DNA of 64,000 nucleotides from the NCBI GenBank assembly GCA_032622095.1, contig CP136069.1, forward strand, positions 14,058,450-14,122,449, written 5' to 3'. The position numbers and the translations under genes are program-made. Of the stretch, positions 12,685-24,881 are shown piece after piece. The DNA comes from Siphonodentalium dalli. Its lineage: Eukaryota; Mollusca; Scaphopoda; Gadilida; Siphonodentaliidae. The notes beneath the pieces were generated by a model. That model did no database searches. It was not told the DNA's origin and worked only from the letters and a program-made list of their open reading frames with translations. Position 1 is the stretch's first letter, and each line of letters opens with the position of its first letter.

Positions 12685-12820
12685 GAAAAGAAAAGAGCGT
12701 TTCGTGTTAGTCTATCCCTGATATGATATAAATAAAGAGCGTTTGTTTGACTGTGTGCGAAAAATTGAAAACAGCTGGAAAATGGTTGTGACATGGACAG
12801 TATTTTTCAGAGGATATGAT
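12685..12820 (+). repeat. Copy of a four-member dispersed repeat ('aaagagcgtt' family)
   Basis: Shares an ordered set of blocks with 15765-15835, 45108-45235 and 46048-46180: 'aaagagcgtt', 'ctgatatgatataaataaag' (or variant), 'agcgtttgttt', 'ttgaaaacagctggaaa', 'gtatttttcagag'. About 120-135 bp, always on the + strand. It could be a SINE-like or small MITE family; no tRNA-type promoter boxes or terminal repeats were identified. Confidence 0.6.
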
Positions 12821-13164
12821 GTCGGTATATCAATATTTCGTGTATTTGACATTTGTATTTATAGCTCGTGTACCTATCTTATACCTCCTTCCAAATTATG
12901 TAGACAATATTTAGAAGATCAAATGAGTTCGCTGGATTTTCGAGTTTATATGTTTGTTGCCACAGCATGTGGCATTGAAATAAAATATATATTCGTAAGC
13001 TAAGCAAAACACCACCCGTTGGCGGATGACCAATATAGCCAATTTCATTCTATTATAACCACTATTTGTACTATTATCAATTAACTAGTACATTACAATA
13101 CCGAAAACAGTTGTCGGGTATAAATTTCGAATAATAATGTAGAAGTTATGTTCATAGTATGCTA
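12821..13164. other. AT-rich DNA, nothing recognised
   Basis: No exon, RNA or repeat is seen before the minisatellite that follows. Confidence 0.45.
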
Positions 13165-13528
13165 ATGACAGCCACGTGTCCACTACACAACAGATATAAC
13201 AATATTACGCCATGTATAACCCGTCATGTCCACTACACAACATATATAACAATCTTACGCCATGTATAACCCTTGTCCACTACACAACAGATATAACAAC
13301 CTTACGCCATGTATAACAGTCATGTCCACTACACAACAGATATAAAAATCTTACGCCATGTTCACTACACAACATATATAACAATCGTATGCCATGTCCA
13401 CTACACAACATATATAACAATCTTATGCCATGTCCACTACACAACATATATAACAATCTTACGCCATGTATAACCCTTGTCCACTACACAACATATATAA
13501 CAATCTTACGCCATGTATAACCCTTGTG
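13165..13528 (+). repeat. Minisatellite, about 34-48 bp units
   Basis: Nine or so units of 'tccactacacaacatatata', 'acaatcttacgccatg' and, in the longer units, 'tataaccc'. Unit length varies because the 'tataaccctt' tail is present in some copies and missing in others. Confidence 0.85.
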
Positions 13529-13549
13529 GTAAACTCAAAACCAGCATAC

Positions 13550-14560
13550 GACTAGACAGATGCGGACTGGCCGATCGGGAGACCGGGAAATTTCCCGATG
13601 GGCCGGAGGCCGGAAAAATTCTGATTCCACGTGATTTTCTATCAAGCGAGAATCCGAGGGTTTTTTTACGGTTTGGGGGGGGGGGGGGTATATGTGGTTG
13701 GGCCGCCCAACCACAACTTGGGCCGCAAATGAAACCGACGTGGGCCGCCACATGTGTTGTTTAACCAGCCGTGTATCCAATAAGATGGTACTCTTCTCAC
13801 ATAAATTCATGAGGGCAGAGGCGGACTGCATGGCCGATCGGGAAACCGGGAAAATTCCGGACGTGGGCCGCCACATGTGTTGTTTAACCAGCCGAATTGG
13901 CTAATCGTAATTTTGACATTAAATGAACTTGTCGGCATCATATAACACCACGTAAAGACCGCATTAATCTCGAGATTTTAACGGTAACTCCCAGCTGTAA
14001 ATCCCCAAAAAAATCTTACGCACCCCTCCCCCAATTGAAATTTACAAGAAAATAGGAACGCTTCAGTTGATGCCAGTCTAGTTTATCGGATTCGAGATTT
14101 TCTTGTATAGTTTTCCAAATGTTCTCACCCCGGGCCGAACAACCATGAACAGCCCGGTGTGTCCTGGTCTCTTGGCCGTAGCCGTGTGCATTTGTCTGGA
14201 GTTAGACCGCTAGATGTTAGATTTTATGCAATTTTTCAGGTAAAAATATCTGAATGGTCTCATACCGGGAATATATAGAACCATGGTTTATGAATATATA
14301 TCATATTAGACCAGAGGTGCAAATGGAATTATGCAAAAACATGTATTTGGTCTGCATCTGATTCAAGGGGGGGGGGGGTGTGCAAATGGAATTATGCAAA
14401 AATATGTATTTTGTCTGATTCTGATTCAAGGGGGGGGGGGGGGTGGGGTGCAGTTGGAATTTTCCAAGGTGGACTGTGGACGCCCCCCCTCCCAAACAGA
14501 TGGGCCGGTATTATATTAATTTCCCGGGCCGGTTTCTTGGCCCAGTCCGCCTCTGCGACT
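13550..14560. mobile_element. Possible nested TIR elements with GCGGACTGGCC ends
   Basis: 'ggcggactgcatggccgatc' near 13820 and the inverse 'ggcccagtccgcctctgc' near 14538-14555 look like inverted termini of a roughly 0.74-kb insertion. A second 'gcggactggccgatcggga' near 13562 and the repeated 'gggccgccacatgtgttg' (13743 and 13865) suggest an earlier insertion or a duplication beside it. Within it, 14316-14445 holds a tandem pair of about 75-bp segments, each ending in a long G run. No transposase is visible and boundaries are approximate. Confidence 0.45.
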
Positions 14561-15764
14561 AGAGTAAAACACCTCGATATTGGCTCTTCGTTTGGTTCTT
14601 TTCTGGGAACCACATCAATTAATGAAGAACCATATTTGAACAAAACAATTTATGAAGAACCGAACCATGTGGCAAAGAACCAACTGGTTGTTTGTTTTGT
14701 TTTGTTTGTTCTTTCTTGTGGGTTTTTCAAATAAGAAGCAAATGGTTATGTGCTCCACGAAGTTCAGTTGGTTCTTGGGATGTCGCCTGTTCTCCAGAAA
14801 ATACGCACATTTCATGCGTATAAAAGAACTTGTTTTATGTAGACTATCTGCTTATAATCGCATCATTTTTAGTCGATAATGTGCTAACAATAAGAGGGTT
14901 TTAGTCACATTATCGACTCATAATGAGTCGATTCTAAGCAGATTATGTGCGGAAAATGACACATATAAGCCAACTCACGACTTTTCAGGTTTACGCTCTT
15001 TAACATGTGTTTTCATTGCGCCATAAAACCGAATTAACGGACATGACTCCATTATCTGCTTATATCAGAATCAAATAATCACAGTGTGTACCTATTTCAC
15101 ATTATATGTCGATTATGTGCGTATTTGTGCGAGGCTATGTTGTGAGATGATTGCTCCCTGGGTAAATGAAAAACAAATATTGCTCATGAAAATCACGTCG
15201 CAGTTGGACTAATCTATGGGATTGAAACGCCAAATAAATCCGAACGCATTAGGCAAGGTAATGATCGAATGTTCCAATCAGTTGAAGGAGGTTTAATTTC
15301 CTCTCGGGAGAGGACTCTATACGCGGAGAGTAGTAAACATCGCAATATAACTTGAACATATTATGAATTATGCAATTATAAATGGATTGAGCCTTGTTCC
15401 GCGTCGCTTATCAATAAAAATGAAATGGATCTCCATTAAATCATCAAATACTTTAATCAAATATATATTATTCTATATTGAATGTAAAACGTGGATCTGT
15501 TCGCAATGATGACTGCTTCAGACGATATGCTAAATGTTATCTTAAAGGCATGGGAGGGCTTGGTGGTGGGTATGCTGGTAAAATACTCACCTCGGTCGAA
15601 AACCGCCATAAACAGAAAGAATATTCAAATATAGACAGACTTTGTTCGTATAGCAATTAGAAATATCGCATAAACATTATGTTATTGTCAGATGTTTACC
15701 CATTGTTATGTAAACAAATCCACAAAACGTTACAGTTCCTGGCGTTTGTTTATATTATGATGAT
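14561..15764. other. Intron-like DNA, no supported gene
   Basis: Repeated 'gaaccaa/ggttcttt' words around 14590-14770, and 'tcgacta/tgagtcgat' palindromic words around 14870-14945. No coding exon is recognised. Confidence 0.45.
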
Positions 15765-15835
15765 ACACATAAAGAGCGTTCTTTGTTAGTGTATTCCTGA
15801 TATGGAAATAATAAAGAGCGTTTATATCATTTTTG
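15765..15835 (+). repeat. Truncated copy of the 'aaagagcgtt' repeat family
   Basis: Matches the first half of the 12685 copy: 'ataaagagcgttctttgtta', 'gtattcctgatatgg', 'aataaagagcgttt'. The 3' half found in the other copies is missing. Confidence 0.6.
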
Positions 15836-16928
15836 TGTGATTATCCAATAGAATTGCGCTGTCCTCTATAACGCAATCAGGTCCTTGTTTATGTAATACA
15901 TAGTAGATCTTGATGATAGCATGCTATTTACGCGACGATTGTGGTATACATGAACAAAATTAATTACATTTCAATATTCTGTCTGTTTGTGGGGGTGGGA
16001 ACAAATATGAATATTAAGACTAATTTGTATGCTGCTATATCAACCGGTTTCGTAGTAGACAATTTTGTTCAAACTACTTTAGTCGGAAATTTACAACGGG
16101 AATATGCTAACACGCAATGCAAACTATTAGTTTTCAGTATCTTGATGTTCGAGAATATCTTACCATTTTCACCAACGTGATCGTGCTAAATATCAGATCA
16201 TCAGCCCTTAAAGCTATTAATTCTTTGTTGACCATTCACTCAATATTACGGCATTTAGGCTGTATATTGGCAAGCATAGCTGACCATGTCGTATGATGTG
16301 ATGGAGTAAATGTGATTAAAAACGTACTCGGTATTTGCGTACATGGATGGAGTAAATGTGATTAAAAACGTACTCGGTATTTGCGTACTTGAAACATGTA
16401 ACGCAGATCGAGAGCTTTTAGCCTCATTATTCTGCATGCTATTTCATGCACAATTCATATCTCTATTACAATGGCAATTAGAACAAATAACAAAGAAAAG
16501 ATACATGGAAGCCGAACACAATTCAAATGTAGTATAAAAGTACCGAGAAACTAATAGTTTAGTGTTTCTGCCGTGAGCTGGCAGCGCGTCAACATAATAA
16601 CGTGTCAACCGTCAAGGCACCGTTCGTCACTTGTTTGGCAATGGGTGCGGATGTGTGTGTGGTTATTGGTGTATCAATGAAATGGCCATTCCATGTTTGG
16701 CAATGAACATTTCAACCATTTGGAACGTATGCGCCCTTTGCGGACACACGATAAATATGTAAATATTTCAAATTGAACGTTAGTTTGGCGCGTCCGATTT
16801 TTTAAATGTGTTCACATATTTTCTCTCCATGTGAACGCTATAGACACATAGAAAACTATTACATATAATCACTACATAGCAGTTACCTAAATACACATTT
16901 TCACAATCACTACATTAAAGTTCCAATA
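15836..16928. other. Intron-like DNA with a short tandem duplication at 16301-16388
   Basis: 16301-16388 holds two copies of a 45-bp unit containing 'atggagtaaatgtgattaaa' and 'aacgtactcggtatttgcgt'. The remainder shows no exon or RNA. Confidence 0.55.
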
Positions 16929-16995
16929 TATTGTATATATGCCTAATAAAATGATGTTGGGGGCGTTACCATTTCTTACAATGGGTTTCTTGTAA
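16929..16995 (+). repeat. 67-bp satellite unit upstream of the Helitron concatemer
   Basis: One full unit running from 'tattgtatatatgcctaat' to 'atgggtttcttgtaa'. Three more units follow immediately after the concatemer (23408-23608). The array is therefore split by the insertion, giving a built-in empty site. Confidence 0.9.
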
Positions 16996-17927
16996 TCTAT
17001 TATATATTTTGAAAGATCTGTGTGTGTGTGTGTGTGTGTGTATTTGTCTGTCTGTCAGTAATCGATGGACTCGAAAATGGCCCAGCCGATTTCGATGAAA
17101 CTTGGTATGTGGGGGTATTTTCGGGTCAGGACTAACATAGGCCTATTAATTTGTCCGTGCGAGGTCAACTTTTCACGTGCCGAGGTCAAATCTGTTTTTA
17201 CGCCGTTTTGCGCTAATATATTTCAGTTCGGTGCTTACAAATCGATTCGAAACAGCGCGAATAATAACATGCCAGTCATAATAATGACACTATGAGAATC
17301 TTTCGTGTTTCCTCTTTCCAACGATATATAATATGTATGTATCCGTTTTAGTTATCTGCCTCAATTATTAAGAAGAAGTGGTACGATCTTCTATCAGGGT
17401 AAAAACAATGCGTAACTTCTATGACGTCGTTAGAGGTCATAAAGTTAGATCACGTTAACTCTTCTCCGGCCGATGCATTTGACTGTTTCAGACGTCTTGG
17501 CGATATCTCGGGCACCGATGGTAATTTATCTTTACGTTGAAACTTGATAATTAATGAGCGTGTGTATATGAGGCGCGTTTATATACTTGAGTGGAAATCA
17601 AATCGGGTTAAACTGGCGGATTTTTACGGACGAAATTTGATGCATAGGGTATCTCGGTATCCGCTGGGCCGATTTCCCGGTATCCGCTGGGCCGATTTCC
17701 ACCATTTTTGGGGTGTTGGTGTTTGACCCCACCTGACCTTGACCTTCAAAATGGTCAATTCAAGGTCAAATCGGGTAAAACCGGATGGATTTCGACGGGT
17801 ACTTTTGTCGGGTACTTTTGTTCGGGCACTGTGTTTTGGACGGGTCAAATCGTGACCCCACTTGACCTTGGCCTTCAAAATAGACAATTCAAGGTCAAAG
17901 CCCGGACGAAGTCGGGTCACATTCTAG
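16996..17927 (+). mobile_element. Helitron-like unit A1 of the concatemer
   Basis: Starts TCTATTATATATTTTG directly after ...gtaA and ends GGACGAAGTCGGG, eight bases, CTAG. A (TG)n microsatellite follows the 5' end. The interior contains 'ccgatttcgatgaaacttgg', 'gtatgtgggggtattttcgg', a unique middle with 'tgacactatgagaatctttc', and a 3' part with TTCAAGGTCAAA repeats. It is followed without a gap by the 5' end of unit B1. Confidence 0.85.
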
Positions 17928-18861
17928 TCTATTATATATTTTGAAAGATCTGTGTGTGTGTGTGTGAAAGATCTGTGTGTCTGTCTGTGTGTAATCGATG
18001 GACTCAAAAACGGCTGAGCCAATTTCGATGAAACTTGGTATGTGGGGGTATTTTCGGGCCACGAGTAACATAGGCCTATTAATTTGTCCGTGCGAGGTCA
18101 ACTTCTCACGTGCCGAGGTCAAATCTGTTTTTACGCTGTGTTACGGGACTTTCATTTGAGTTCGGTGCTTACAAATCGATTCGAAACAGCGCGAATAATA
18201 ACATACCAGTCACAATAATGACACTATGAGAATCTTTCGTGTTTCCTCTTTCCAACGATATATAATATGTATGTATCCGTTTTAGTTATCTGCCTCAATT
18301 ATTAAGAAGAAGTGGTACGATCTTCTATCAGGGTAAAAACAATGCGTAACTTCTATGACGTCGTTAGAGGTCATAAAGTTAGATCACGTTAACTCATAAC
18401 CAGCCGATGCATTTGACTGTTTCAGACGTCTTGGCGATATCTCGGGAACCGATGGTAATTTATCTTTACGTTGAAACTTGATAATTAATGAGCGTGTGTA
18501 TATGAGGCGCGTTTATATACTTCAGTGGAAATCAAATCGGGTTAAACTGGCGGATTTTTACGGACGAAATTTGATGCATAGGGTATCTCGGTATCCGCTG
18601 GGCCGATTTCCCGGTATCCGCTGGGCCGATTTCCACCATTTTTGGGGTGTTGGTGTTTGACCCCACCTGACATTGACCTTCAAAATGGTCAATTCAAGGT
18701 CAAATCGGGTAAAACCGGATGGATTTCGACGGGTACTTTTGTCGGGTACTTTTGTTCGGGCACTGTATTTTGGACGGGTCAAATCGTGACCCCACTTGAC
18801 CTTGGCCTTCAAAATAGACAATTCAAGGTCAAAGCCCGGACGAAGTCGGGTCACCTTCTAG
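17928..18861 (+). mobile_element. Helitron-like unit B1 of the concatemer
   Basis: Same 5' and 3' termini as unit A1. Differs from A in its 5' part, with 'ggactcaaaaacggctgagc' and 'gggccacgagtaacatagg', and near 'ctgtgttacgggactttc', while sharing the middle and 3' part. Length 934 bp. CTAG (18858-18861) abuts the next TC. Confidence 0.85.
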
Positions 18862-20205
18862 TCTATTATATATTTTGGAAGATCTGTGTGTCTGTCTGTG
18901 TGTGTGTTCGCGATGAACTCGAAAACGGCCCACCCGATTTCGATAAAACTTGGTATGTGGGGGTATTTTCGGCCGGGGACGAACATAGGCATATTAATTT
19001 GTCCATGCGACGTCACCTTGACCTTGAAATCGGGTCATTTCAAGGTCAAACGCCCGAATATCAATGGATTTCGATGAAACTTGGTATGTGGGGGTACTTT
19101 CTTATGACGAGTCTCATAAGCATATTCATTTGCCCGTGTAACGTGACCTTGACCTTGAAATCGGGTAACTTCAAGGTCAAATCGCCAATTTTGATGGGAT
19201 TTCGATGAAACTTGGTATGTGGGGGTACTTTCTTATGGCGAGTCTCATAAGCATATTCATTTGCCCGTGCGACGTCACCTTGACCTTGAAATCGGGTAAC
19301 TTCAAGGTCAAATCGCCAATTTTGATGGGATTTCGACGAAATTTGATACGTGGGGTTAGTTTTGTCCACTGATTGTTTTGGACGGGTCCAATCGTGACCC
19401 CGACCAGACCTGGACCTTTAAAATGATCAATTCAAGGTCAAATCGGGTAAAACCGGATGGATTTCGACGGGCACGTTTGTCGGGTGCTTTTGTCCGGGCA
19501 GTGCTGTGTGTGTGTTCGCGATGGATTCGAAAACAGCCGAACCGATTTCGATGACACTTGGTATGTGGGGGTATTTTCGGCCGGGGAGTGTCATATGCTA
19601 ATTAATTTGCCCGTGCGACGTGACCTTGACATTTAAATCGGGTAATTTCAAGGTCAAACGCCCGAATATCTCGGGATTTAGATGAAACTTGGTATGTGGG
19701 GGTATTTTCGGCCGAGGGGTGACATGAGCCTATTAATTTGCCTGTGCGACGTGACCTTGACCTTGAAATAGGGTCATTTCAAGGTCAAACGCCCGAATAT
19801 CACGGGATTTCGATGAAACTTGGTATGTGGGGGTATTTTCGTCCGGGGAGTGTCATAGGCTAATTAATTTGCCCGTGCGACGTGACATTGACCTTGAAAT
19901 CGGGTCAATTCAAGGTCAAATCGCCAATTTTGATTGGATTTCGACGAAATTTGATACATGGGGTTACTTTTGTCCACTGAGTGTTTTGGACGGGTCAAAT
20001 CGTGACCCCGGCCTCACCTTGACCTTCTAAATGATCAATTCAAGGTCAAATCGGGTAAAACCGGATGGATTTCGACGGGCACGTTTGTCGGGTACTTTTG
20101 TCTGTGCAGTATTTTGGACTGATCAAATCGTGACCCCATTTGACCTTGACCTTTAAAATCGACAATTCAAGGTCAAAGCCCGGACGAAGTCGGGTCACCT
20201 TCTAG
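18862..20205 (+). mobile_element. Helitron-like unit C1 of the concatemer
   Basis: Same termini, 1,344 bp. It lacks the unique middle of A and B; instead the interior is a tandem run of about 120-bp cores: 'atttcgatgaaacttggtat', 'gtgggggta', 'aatttgcccgtgcgacgtga', 'ccttgaccttgaaatcgggt', 'tcaaggtcaaa'. Open frames across it are repeat translations, not proteins. The tandem core and microsatellite at the 5' end match the design of bivalve 'pearl'/HINE elements. Confidence 0.85.
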
Positions 20206-21129
20206 TCTATTATATATTTTGAAAGATCTGTGTGTGTGTGTGTGTGTGTATCTGTCTGTCTGTCAGTAATCGATGGACTCGAAAATGGCCCAGCCGATTT
20301 CGATGAAACTTGGTATGTGGGGGTATTTTCGGGTCAGGACTAACATAGGCCTATTAATTTGTCCGTGCGAGGTCAACTTTTCACGTGCCGAGGTCAAATC
20401 TGTTTTTACGCCGTTTTGCGCTAATATATTTCAGTTCGGTGCTTACAAATCGATTCGAAACAGCGCGAATAATAACATGCCAGTCATAATAATGACACTA
20501 TGAGAATCTTTCGTGTTTCCTCTTTCCAACGATATATAATATGTATGTATCCGTTTTAGTTATCTGCCTCAATTAGTAAGAAGAAGTGGTACGATCTTCT
20601 ATCAGGGTAAAAACAATGCGTAACTTCTATGACGTCGTTAGAGGTCATAAAGTTAGATCACGTTAACTCTTCTCCGGCCGATGCATTTGACTGTTTCAGA
20701 CGTCTTGGCGATATCTCGGGCACCGATGGTAATTTATCTTTACGTTGAAACTTGATAATTAATGAGCGTGTGTATATGAGGCGCGTTTATATACTTGAGT
20801 GGAAATCAAATCGGGTTAAACTGGCGGATTTTTACGGACGAAATTTGATGCATAGGGTATCTCGGTATCCGCTGGGCCGATTTCCCGGTATCCGCTGGGC
20901 CGATTTCCACCATTTTTGGGGTGTTGGTGTTTGACCCCACCTGACCTTCAAAATGGTCAATTCAAGGTCAAATCGGGTAAAACCGGATGGATTTCGACGG
21001 GTACTTTTGTCGGGTACTTTTGTTCGGGCACTGTGTTTTGGACGGGTCAAATCGTGACCCCACTTGACCTTGGCCTTTAAAATAGACAATTCAAGGTCAA
21101 AGCCCGGACGAAGTCGGGTCACCTTCTAG
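20206..21129 (+). mobile_element. Helitron-like unit A2 of the concatemer
   Basis: Near-identical to A1 but 8 bp shorter: two bases fewer in the (TG)n tract and six missing where A1 reads 'gaccttgaccttcaaaatgg'. First member of the second A-B-C set. Confidence 0.85.
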
Positions 21130-22063
21130 TCTATTATATATTTTGAAAGATCTGTGTGTGTGTGTGTGAAAGATCTGTGTGTCTGTCTGTGTGTAATCGA
21201 TGGACTCAAAAACGGCTGAGCCAATTTCGATGAAACTTGGTATGTGGGGCTATTTTCGGGCCACGAGTAACATAGGCCTATTAATTTGTCCGTGCGAGGT
21301 CAACTTCTCACGTGCCGAGGTCAAATCTGTTTTTACGCTGTGTTAAGGGACTTTCATTTGAGTTCGGTGCTTACAAATCGATTCGAAACAGCGCGAATAA
21401 TAACATGCCAGTCACAATAATGACACTATGAGAATCTTTCGTGTTTCCTCTTTCCAACGATATATAATATGTATGTATCCGTTTTAGTTATCTGCCTCAA
21501 TTATTAAGAAGAAGTGGTACGATCTTATATCAGGGTAAAAACAATGCGTAACTTCTATGACGTCGTTAGAGGTCATAAAGTTAGATCACGTTAACTCATA
21601 ACCGGCCGATGCATTTGACTGTTTCAGACGTCTTGGCGATATCTCGGGCACCGATGGTAATTTATCTTTACGTTGAAACTTGATAATTAATGAGCGTGTG
21701 TATATGAGGCGCGTTTATATACTTGAGTGGAAATCAAATCGGGTTAAACTGGCGGATTTTTACGGACGAAATTTGATGCATAGGGTATCTCGGTATCCGC
21801 TGGGCCGATTTCCCGGTATCCGCTGGGCCGATTTCCACCATTTTTGGGGTGTTGGTGTTTGATCCCACCTGACCTTGACCTTCAAAATGGTCAATTCAAG
21901 GTCAAATCGGGTAAAACCGGATGGATTTCGACGGGTACTTTTGTCGGGTACTTTTGTTCGGGCACTGTGTTTTGGACGGGTCAAATCGTGACCCCACTTG
22001 ACCTTGGCCTTCAAAATAGACAATTCAAGGTCAAAGCCCGGACGAAGTCGGGTCACCTTCTAG
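21130..22063 (+). mobile_element. Helitron-like unit B2 of the concatemer
   Basis: Same length (934 bp) as B1 with only scattered substitutions, for example 'tgtggggctatttt' for 'tgtgggggtatttt'. CTAG at 22060-22063 abuts unit C2. Confidence 0.85.
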
Positions 22064-23407
22064 TCTATTATATATTTTGGAAGATCTGTGTGTCTGTCTG
22101 TGTGTGTGTTCGCGATGAACTCGAAAACGGCCCACCCGATTTCGATGAAACTTGGTATGTGGGGGTATTTTCGGCCGGGGACGAACATAGGCATATTAAT
22201 TTGTCCGTGCGACGTCACATTGACCTTGAAACCGGGTCATTTCAAGGTCAAACGCCCGAATATCAATGGATTTCGATGAAACTTGGTATGTGGGGGTACT
22301 TTCTTATGACGAGTCCCATGAGCATATTCATTTGCCCGTGTAACGTGACATTGACCTTGAAATCGGGTAACTTCAAGGTCAAATCGCCAATTTTGATGGG
22401 ATTTCGATGAAACTTGGTATGTGGGGGTACTTTCTTATGGCGAGTATCATAAGCATATTCATTTGCCCGTGCGACGTGACATTGACCTTGAAATCGGGTA
22501 ACTTCAAGGTCAAATCGCCAATTTTGATGGGATTTCGACGAAATTTGATACGTGGGGTTAGTTTTGTCCACTGATTGTTTTGGACGGGTCCAATCGTGAC
22601 CCCGACCAGACCTGGACCTTTAAAATGATCAATTCAAGGTCAAATCGGGTAAAACCGGATGGATTTCGACGGGCACGTTTGTCGGGTACTTTTGTCCGGG
22701 CAGTGCTGTGTGTGTGTTCGCGATGGATTCGAAAACGGCCGACCCGATTTCGATGAAACTTGGTATGTGGGGGTATTTTCGGCCGGGGAGTGTCATAGGC
22801 TAATTAATTTGCCCGTGCGACGTGACCTTGACCTTGAAATCGGGTAATTTCAAGGTCAAACGCCCGAATATCTCGGGATTTAGATGAAACTTGGTATGTG
22901 GGGGTATTTTCGGCCGAGGGGTGACATGAGCCTATTAATTTGCCTGTGTGACCTGACCTTGACCTTGAAATAGGGTCATTTCAAGGTCAAACGCCCGAAT
23001 ATCACGGGATTTCGATGAAACTTGGTATGTGGGGGTATTTTCGGCCGGGGAGTGTCATAGGCTAATTAATTTGCCCGTGCGACGTGACATTGACCTTGAA
23101 ATCGGGTCAATTCAAGGTCAAATCGCCAATTTTGATTGGATTTCGACGAAATTTGATACATGTGGTTACTTTTGTCCACTGAGTGTTTTGGACGGGTCAA
23201 ATCGTGACCCCGGCCTCACCTTGACCTTCTAAATGATCAATTCAAGGTCAAATCGGGTAAAACCGGATGGATTTCGACGGGCACGTTTGTCGGGTACTTT
23301 TGTCTGTGCAGTATTTTGGACTGATCAAATCGTGACCCCATTTGACCTTGACCTTTAAAATGGACAATTCAAGGTCAAAGCCCGGACGAAGTCGGGTCAC
23401 CTTCTAG
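22064..23407 (+). mobile_element. Helitron-like unit C2 of the concatemer
   Basis: Same length (1,344 bp) as C1 with scattered substitutions. It ends CTAG at 23404-23407, immediately followed by T of the resumed 67-bp satellite, which defines the 3' boundary of the whole insertion. Confidence 0.85.
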
Positions 23408-23608
23408 TATTGTATATATGCCTAATAATATGATGTTGGGGGCGCTACCATTTCTGACAATGGGTTTCTTGTAATATTGTATATATGCCTAATAATATGA
23501 TGTTGGGGGCGTTACCATTTCTTACAATGGGTTTCTTGTAATATTGTATATATGCCTAATAATATGATGTTGGGGGCGTTACCATTTCTGACAATGGGTT
23601 TCTTGTAA
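23408..23608 (+). repeat. Three further units of the 67-bp satellite
   Basis: Three head-to-tail 67-bp units (23408-23474, 23475-23541, 23542-23608), each starting tattgtatatatgcc and ending ttcttgtaa. The unit junction '...gtaa|tattg...' is the uninterrupted version of the site that holds the Helitron concatemer. Confidence 0.9.
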
Positions 23609-23779
23609 TATTGTCTGCAGCAGATATGTGTAACATGAGGGAGAATATGTAAACGCGGTTATGCGTTATATATGCTCGTTATATGGGGCCTTGGTTAATA
23701 TGAGCTAATATAATTTCCAGATATAAAGACAGACTCTGCCGCAGAGTCTGTGGGTAATTTTGGTTAAGTTGAGAATTAT

Positions 23780-24176
23780 TTAACCCTTTACCCAACAAAC
23801 CGGCCAAAACCGGCCAAATAAAGCTTCAACAGCCTAAAATATCTTCGGTCTGTCTCAATAGAACCATACAAATATGGATATCATTCGAACCGGCTCCTTG
23901 ACCACATTGTGATAGTTACAGTTAGCCCTGTGCCAATGCATTCTCTTATATATGCGAGTCGACCATAGGTCGCCTCGCATATATAAGAGAATGCATTGGC
24001 CTAAAAAAAAAAAAATTAACACTTTTTACCAATTTTTCTTACACTCTTTAACAATTTTATAATTTTTAATGTGTTAAGCCAATGCATTCTCTTATATATG
24101 CGAGGCGACCTATGGTCGACTCGCATATATAAGAGAATGCATTGGCACAGGGCCGTTCTGTTGGGTAAAGGGTTAA
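23780..24176 (+). mobile_element. piggyBac-like MITE (TTAA site), copy 1
   Basis: Bounded by TTAA on both sides with terminal inverted repeats CCCTTTACCCAACA / TGTTGGGTAAAGGG, the arrangement typical of piggyBac-family elements. It encloses two 69-bp palindromes (23932-24000, 24078-24146) separated by an A/T-rich spacer. A second copy in the opposite orientation is at 33860-34261. No transposase coding. Confidence 0.8.
23932..24000. repeat. 69-bp palindrome (hairpin family A)
   Basis: Near-perfect self-complementary hairpin: 'gccaatgcattctcttatat' on the left, its complement on the right, short loop around 'gaccataggtc'. Ten intact copies occur in the window (also 24078-24146, 33890-33958, 34040-34108, 40702-40770, 41385-41453, 41714-41782, 42269-42337, 43727-43795, 44014-44082), plus one half copy near 41520-41553. 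Confidence 0.9.
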
Positions 24177-24881
24177 GATGAGAATTATTTAAGATAGTCA
24201 TTGATAGTCATCTACACATTTTCCCCAGTTCTCTAGTTGTGAACGTTGACAGAGTTGATGTTGAACATATACAAATAAATGGTGATTTGCTCTGAGTACA
24301 TATCTTTCTGCTTCTATAAAAGGTCACAGAATCAACGAATCCCTATTAAATCCCATTTAACTGTTTAGTTACACATATAGCTCACGATTCATGATTAACA
24401 GTACAAATACATCTGCGTTGGTTTTCTGTTTCTTGGCGCCCAAAAGTCAGGATTTAACCGTTGATTTAACCCTACTATCGTTTGCTCTCTCGCGATATAC
24501 ACCATAGATCTCGCGAGATACACCATAGAGAAAATTCGTACATCTCTTATCAAAAGTTTCCCTTATACTCTGAAATCATTCTTTCTCGCATAGTTCGAGA
24601 GCTTGTTCAGTCTAGCTATTCATTTTTCCATAAATTTTAAATTTCATTCGATTTTGTCCATTTAGGCGACATTTTTGCTACAGACATTATGCCGGTATTG
24701 TTTATTACTAAGCATTGTTTGTGTGTATTTTATTTTGTTACTAATTTGGTACTAGATGGTGCACCTATACCAGAGACAAATCTCGCTGTGATATGTAAGT
24801 TTTTCGTGGATCCCATCTGTTTCATCACCCCTATTTTGATACATTCTCACATGCCAAGTCTTTAAGGTGTGTCAGTATACA
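24177..24881. other. AT-rich DNA, nothing recognised
   Basis: No exon or RNA gene is supported. A small imperfect repeat around 'ctcgcgatatacaccataga' lies near 24490-24530. Confidence 0.45.

Noticed and set aside
18642-22410. Frames of 188 and 98-102 codons in the Helitron region
   Set aside because: They are translations of the tandem Helitron cores, recur in each unit, and match no Rep/helicase motif.
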